DNA from: Clostridia bacterium
GTDB taxonomy: Bacteria > Bacillota > Clostridia > Christensenellales > Aristaeellaceae
Direction: 5' to 3'
DNA length: 11,148 bases
Assembly (NCBI GenBank): GCA_900769075.1
Contig: CAAGFE010000121.1
Location: forward strand, 1 to 11,148
Positions 8,142 through 11,148 of this stretch are shown piece by piece. The translations under genes and the position numbers were made by a program. How positions within the stretch are numbered: position 1 is the stretch's first letter; each line of letters starts with the position of its first letter. The notes beneath the pieces are model-generated. The model saw only the letters and a program-made list of their open reading frames with translations, did no database searches and was not told where the DNA came from.

Positions 8142-8166
8142 ATGATGCGCATACTCCACGCATCAT
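8142..8166 (-). promoter_or_regulatory. Leader hairpin with following T-rich tract upstream of the DUF512 gene
   Basis: ATGATGCG and CGCATCAT (arms 8142-8149 and 8159-8166, 9-nt loop) form an 8-bp hairpin at the very start of the predicted leader on the minus strand. A T-rich tract including a T7 run follows, before the ribosome binding site. It could be a weak attenuator or simply a 5' stabilising hairpin. No known riboswitch is recognised. Confidence 0.4.
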
Positions 8167-8170
8167 ACCT

Positions 8171-8199
8171 ATTATGCGGGAGAATCCCCCAAAAGTCAA
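8171..8199 (-). promoter_or_regulatory. Promoter of the DUF512-der-plsY unit
   Basis: On the minus strand, TTGACT (8199-8194), a 17-bp spacer and CATAAT (8176-8171) make a good sigma-A-type promoter. The start site would be near 8164, giving a leader of about 63 nt. I saw no convincing promoter for murA on the other strand of this intergenic region. Confidence 0.8.
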
Positions 8200-8298
8200 G
8201 CGGAAGTGCCCCATCCATCAAAGGAATCTGGCATCTTCCGCCATCATGCATGCATCCCGGACGGCGTGCAAAACTAATGTCCAAAGGGGGATGAAATC

Positions 8299-9546
8299 AT
8301 GGTGACGTACCGCATCCGGCATTGCGAGCAGCTGTCGGGGGAAGTGACCGTCCATTCGGCGAAGAATGCCGTGCTGCCGCTGATGTGTGCAGGTCTTTTG
8401 ACGCGTCAGCCGCTGACGCTGACGCATGTGCCGGACTTGACGGACGTTCACACCCTCACGGATATTCTGGCGGACTGCGGCGTTTCCATGCATCGGGAGG
8501 GAGATGCGCTGACCCTATGGGCGGAGGAGCCCCATTCGCCGTCCGCGCCGGATCTGCTCAGCCGGATGCGGGCTTCCGTGCTGGTGATGGGCCCGCTGCT
8601 GGCGCGCACGGGCTATGCGAGGGTATCCCTGCCCGGCGGATGTGCCATCGGCCAGCGCCCCATCGACCTGCACCTGAAAGGGATGGAGGCCCTGGGCGCG
8701 CAGGTGAAGCTCACGCCCGGCTCCGTGACATTGCAGGGGAAGCTGAGCGGCGGCAGCGTGTATCTGGATTTCCCCTCTGTAGGAGCCACGGAGAACCTGG
8801 TGCTGGCTGCGTCCCTGGCGGAGGGAACCACCCGCATCGACAATGCCGCCAAGGAACCGGAAATCATCGACCTCTGTGACTGCCTGACCAAGATGGGCGT
8901 GCATATTTCCGGGGCCGGCACGGGCGCGATCACCATCGAAGGACGGAAGCACCTGCACGGCTGCACCCATCGCCCGATTCCCGACCGGATCGAGGCCGGG
9001 ACGATTCTCTGTGCCTCGGCGATGACGGAAGGAAGCGTTCTGCTGCGGGGCGTGCGGACGGATCAAATGCGGGCGGTGCTGTTCAAGCTGATGGAAACCG
9101 GCGTGAAGCTGAAGGAAACCCCCGGCGGGCTGCGCCTGACCGGGCAGGCCAGCGAGCCGATTCAGGTGCGGACGCTGACCTACCCCGGCTTCCCCACGGA
9201 TATGCAGGCCCCCATGATGGCCCTGGCGCTGCGGCTGCGGGGGACGTCGGTTTTTCTGGAAACGATATTCGAGAACCGCTTCATGCATGCCCGGGAGATG
9301 GTGCGCCTGGGGGCCAATATCCGCATTGAGGACCGTATCGCGCTGGTCGGCGGCGGACGCACGCTTTCAGGGACGACCGTCACCAGCACCGATCTGCGCG
9401 GCGGGGCAGCGCTGATGCTGGCCGGACTGGTCGCGGAGGGAGAAACCATCCTCCTCGATCACGGCGGACACATCGCCCGCGGCTATGAGAATCTCCCGGA
9501 CATGCTCAACAGCCTGGGCGCGGACATCTCCGCGGAGGATACATAA
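8299..9546 (+). CDS. murA: UDP-N-acetylglucosamine 1-carboxyvinyltransferase MurA
   Basis: This cytosolic enzyme transfers enolpyruvate from PEP to UDP-GlcNAc, the first committed step of peptidoglycan synthesis. The product is 415 aa, the family length. Key residues are present: K22 and N23 in SAKNAVLP, C115 in GGCAIGQRPIDLH (the residue alkylated by fosfomycin), R120, D301 in YPGFPTDMQAP, and R367 in DLRGGAALMLAG. C115 and R120 fall at the same numbers as in the E. coli enzyme. The N-terminus (MVTYRIRHCEQLSGEVTVHS) is slightly divergent: HS replaces the common SG before AKNA. AGGGGG lies 8 nt before the ATG. Many Bacillota carry two paralogues (MurA and MurZ), and which one this is cannot be told here. 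It is divergent from the DUF512 unit. Confidence 0.95.
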   Translation: MVTYRIRHCEQLSGEVTVHSAKNAVLPLMCAGLLTRQPLTLTHVPDLTDVHTLTDILADCGVSMHREGDALTLWAEEPHSPSAPDLLSRMRASVLVMGPLLARTGYARVSLPGGCAIGQRPIDLHLKGMEALGAQVKLTPGSVTLQGKLSGGSVYLDFPSVGATENLVLAASLAEGTTRIDNAAKEPEIIDLCDCLTKMGVHISGAGTGAITIEGRKHLHGCTHRPIPDRIEAGTILCASAMTEGSVLLRGVRTDQMRAVLFKLMETGVKLKETPGGLRLTGQASEPIQVRTLTYPGFPTDMQAPMMALALRLRGTSVFLETIFENRFMHAREMVRLGANIRIEDRIALVGGGRTLSGTTVTSTDLRGGAALMLAGLVAEGETILLDHGGHIARGYENLPDMLNSLGADISAEDT

Positions 9547-9559
9547 TGCCATCTTTGCT

Positions 9560-9588
9560 TTGACATGCGAAGGAAAACGTGCTATGCT
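9560..9588 (+). promoter_or_regulatory. MATE gene promoter
   Basis: A perfect TTGACA (9560-9565), a 17-bp spacer and TATGCT (9583-9588) preceded by TGC are seen 13 bp after the murA stop. The start site near 9595 excludes an in-frame ATG at 9565 and supports the TTG start at 9619. The MATE gene can thus be transcribed independently of murA. Confidence 0.82.
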
Positions 9589-9618
9589 ATCTCCCATATA
9601 CGGAAAGAAGGGATCACA

Positions 9619-10986
9619 TTGGCACGCAAGGACGTGGATATGACCCAGGGAAGGATTCTCACCCATTATTTGAAATTTGCTGCGCCGCTGGCGCTGGGGC
9701 TGCTGTTTCAGCAGCTCTATAATACGGTGGATACGATTGTCGTGGGCCGCTTCGTCGGGGAGGAGGCGCTGGCAGCCGTTGGCTCCACGGGCAGCATCAT
9801 CAACATGCTGATCGGCATCTTCAACGGATTGTCGATGGGCGCGGGCGTGGTGCTCTCCCAGGCCTACGGCGCCCATGATGAAGGGCGGATCCATCGGGTG
9901 GTGCAGACCACCATCGCCACCACGCTCATCATGTGCGTCCTGGCAACGGGGATCGGGCTGTGCATTACCGTTCCGGCGCTGCACATGATGAACACCGACC
10001 CGGATGTCTTCGGACAGGCGCGAACCTATCTGCTGACCTACTTTGCCGACATCAGCGGCTTGCTGGTGTACAATATGGGCAGCGCGATTCTCCGCGCCGT
10101 GGGGGACTCGAAACGCCCTTTGTATTTCCTGGTCTTTTCCGCCATGGTCAATACCGTGCTGGATCTGGTTTTCGTGCTGTATCTGAAGCTGGGCGTGTTC
10201 GGCGTTGCGCTGGCGACCATCATCGCCCAGTGCCTGTCCGCCGCTTTGGTGCTTTGGGTGCTGACGAAGGAGCAGCGGGCCTATGGCATCCGCTGGAAAA
10301 CGCTGGGCATTGACCGCGCCGAGCTGGTGCAGATCCTCAAGGTTGGTCTGCCCTCCAGCGTCCAGCAGGGCTTGACCAGCTTCTCCAACGTGTTCGTCAT
10401 GGGCTATGTGAACGGCTTCGGCAAGTATGCAACGGCGGGCTGGTCGGCGTACAGCAAGCTGGATCAGTTCCTGATGGTGCCGGTGATGGCCATTGCCCAG
10501 GCATCCACCACCTTTGTGGGACAGAACTGGGGTGCCCGTCAGCCCAAACGCGCCCGGAAGGGCGTCACCATCGGACTGCTGATGTCGCTGGGCTGCATGG
10601 CTGTGTGCAGCATGGCAATGCTCGCCTTCGCCCGGCCCCTGCTGATGCTCATCAACACCGAGGAGCAGGTGCTGTACTACGGGACCTACTTCATTCGCAT
10701 CATTACGCCCTTTTATCTCCTGATCTGCTTCAACCAGCTTTTCGGCGGCGCATTGCGCGGCATCGGCTGTGCCACCACCCCGACGGTGATCATGCTTGGC
10801 AGCTTTGTGGCCTTCCGCCAGATCTATCTGTTTGTGACGAAGCTGCTCTTCGGGCAGAACCTGCTGGCTGTGTCCCTGGCCTTCCCGGCGGGCTGGCTGA
10901 TGTGTTCCCTCCTGCTGACGATCTTCTACCGCCGCAGCCGCCTGTTCACCGGGCAGATGGCGTCCGGGGCTGCGGAGGGGGCATGA
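9619..10986 (+). CDS. MATE family efflux transporter
   Basis: This is a multidrug and toxin extrusion family membrane protein, normally an Na+ or H+ antiporter for cationic compounds. The substrate cannot be read from the sequence. The product is 455 aa, the family's usual length, with about 12 hydrophobic segments. Typical features are PLALGLLFQQLYNTVDTIVVGRFVGEEALAAVG (near the N-terminus), its second-half counterpart around SSVQQGLTSFSNVFVMGYVNGFG, FVGQNWGARQPKRARKG, and GGALRGIGCATTP. The start is taken as TTG at 9619 (MARKDVDMTQG), with AAGGGA upstream. An ATG at 9640, with AAGGA 7 nt upstream, is a shorter alternative. The stop is TGA at 10984-10986. It follows murA on the same strand but has its own promoter, and hairpins follow it. 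Confidence 0.93.
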   Translation: MARKDVDMTQGRILTHYLKFAAPLALGLLFQQLYNTVDTIVVGRFVGEEALAAVGSTGSIINMLIGIFNGLSMGAGVVLSQAYGAHDEGRIHRVVQTTIATTLIMCVLATGIGLCITVPALHMMNTDPDVFGQARTYLLTYFADISGLLVYNMGSAILRAVGDSKRPLYFLVFSAMVNTVLDLVFVLYLKLGVFGVALATIIAQCLSAALVLWVLTKEQRAYGIRWKTLGIDRAELVQILKVGLPSSVQQGLTSFSNVFVMGYVNGFGKYATAGWSAYSKLDQFLMVPVMAIAQASTTFVGQNWGARQPKRARKGVTIGLLMSLGCMAVCSMAMLAFARPLLMLINTEEQVLYYGTYFIRIITPFYLLICFNQLFGGALRGIGCATTPTVIMLGSFVAFRQIYLFVTKLLFGQNLLAVSLAFPAGWLMCSLLLTIFYRRSRLFTGQMASGAAEGA

Positions 10987-11001
10987 ATCATCCGCTGCAT
11001 G

Positions 11002-11031
11002 CAAAAAGGCGTGGCCCGAAAGGTCACGCCT
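11002..11031 (-). terminator. Hairpin terminator for leftward transcription
   Basis: Arms 11007-11016 (AGGCGTGGCC) and 11022-11031 (GGTCACGCCT) pair over 10 bp, with one G-T wobble, around CGAAA. On the minus strand the stem is followed by a T5 run (11007-11003), so it points leftward. This suggests a leftward gene beyond the right edge, convergent with the MATE gene. Confidence 0.65.
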
Positions 11032-11038
11032 CAGCGTG

Positions 11039-11069
11039 TCAAAAAAGTGGCCAGAGGCCACTTTTTTGA
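11039..11069. terminator. Bidirectional hairpin terminator after the MATE gene
   Basis: TCAAAAAAGTGGCC (11039-11052) and GGCCACTTTTTTGA (11056-11069) pair over 14 bp around AGA, with T6 on the 3' side of either strand. It lies 52 bp after the MATE stop. It is the hairpin part of the right copy of the 54-bp repeat; the longer 22-bp symmetry of the left copy is not present here. Confidence 0.75.
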
Positions 11070-11092
11070 GATATGCGCTCGGTCACTGGTCG
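11039..11092 (-). repeat. 54-bp repeat, right copy (inverted)
   Basis: This stretch is the exact reverse complement of 66-119. Identity stops at 11093 on the outer side and at 11038 on the inner side. The outer arm (GCTCGGTCACTGGTCG) leads away from the window centre, as in the left copy. A further palindrome lies outside it at 11125-11143. Confidence 0.85.
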
Positions 11093-11124
11093 CTGCGCTC
11101 CCGGCCGTTCCCTCCCGTAAGGAA

Positions 11125-11143
11125 GCTTTTCCTACGGAAAAGC
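11125..11143. repeat. Hairpin outside the right repeat copy
   Basis: GCTTTTCC (11125-11132) and GGAAAAGC (11136-11143) are perfectly complementary around TAC. An overlapping alternative pairs CCGTAAGGAA with TTCCTACGG. It occupies the same place relative to the 54-bp core as the hairpins at 7-61 on the left side, but its sequence is different. The window ends 5 bp later. Confidence 0.5.
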
Positions 11144-11148
11144 ACGAA

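Noticed and set aside
8246..8255. Perfect 10-bp palindrome ATGCATGCAT between the DUF512 and murA genes
   Set aside because: It is short, simple in sequence, and not placed relative to a recognised promoter. It is not enough to call an operator.
8102..8284. 61-codon N-terminal extension of the DUF512 protein
   Set aside because: It would run through the promoter (8171-8199), the leader hairpin and a strong ribosome binding site. The PDZ-like module begins exactly at the internal ATG at 8101.
8299..9546. Intrinsic fosfomycin resistance through a changed MurA active site
   Set aside because: The fosfomycin-reactive cysteine (C115) is present, so there is no sign of the Cys-to-Asp change that gives intrinsic resistance.
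9367..11061. Long minus-strand open frame opposite the MATE gene
   Set aside because: It is antisense to a clear MATE transporter, and its start codon lies inside the terminator hairpin of the right repeat.

Overview
The window looks like chromosomal DNA from a GC-rich member of the Bacillota, probably a clostridial, gut-type lineage. The grounds are a CIRCE operator in front of groES-groEL, sigma-A-type promoters with 16-17 bp spacers, strong AGGAGG-like ribosome binding sites, rho-independent terminators, and a DUF512 radical-SAM / der / plsY gene order that I associate with Clostridia. The species cannot be told from the sequence. I see no tRNA, rRNA, CRISPR array, transposase, integrase or phage gene.

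Layout from left to right. Positions 1-175 hold three to four consecutive hairpins, including one copy of a 54-bp repeat, and end the groEL transcript. groEL (176-1810) and groES (1857-2141) run leftward from a promoter with a CIRCE element. mutY (2368-3426) diverges from groES. Its stop codon overlaps the -35 box of a strong promoter for a phosphoribosyltransferase-like gene (3493-4140). That gene ends at an 18-bp-stem terminator shared with a convergent GNAT acetyltransferase gene. The leftward cluster is DUF512/radical SAM (6797-8101), der (5427-6758) and plsY (4806-5411), closed by a good terminator. The GNAT frame (4194-4748) lies beyond that terminator and carries an in-frame amber codon at codon 8. 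A MurA enolpyruvyl transferase (8299-9546) and a MATE transporter (9619-10986) run rightward. The right edge holds more hairpins and an inverted copy of the 54-bp repeat.

How the genes fit together. Most are core housekeeping genes: the GroE chaperonin, A/G-mismatch repair, ribosome assembly (Der), the first acylation in phospholipid synthesis (PlsY) and the first committed step of peptidoglycan synthesis (MurA). MATE is probably an efflux pump. The less well understood parts are the phosphoribosyltransferase-like protein with an altered PRPP loop, the DUF512 radical-SAM protein, the amber-interrupted acetyltransferase, and the hairpin-rich repeat at both edges. I see no evidence for a large novel multi-gene system. 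The items worth following up are the repeat family and the amber codon.

No gene-free stretch exceeds 300 bases. The longest (2142-2367, 8102-8298, 1-175 and 10987-11148) are described as regulatory, terminator or repeat features.
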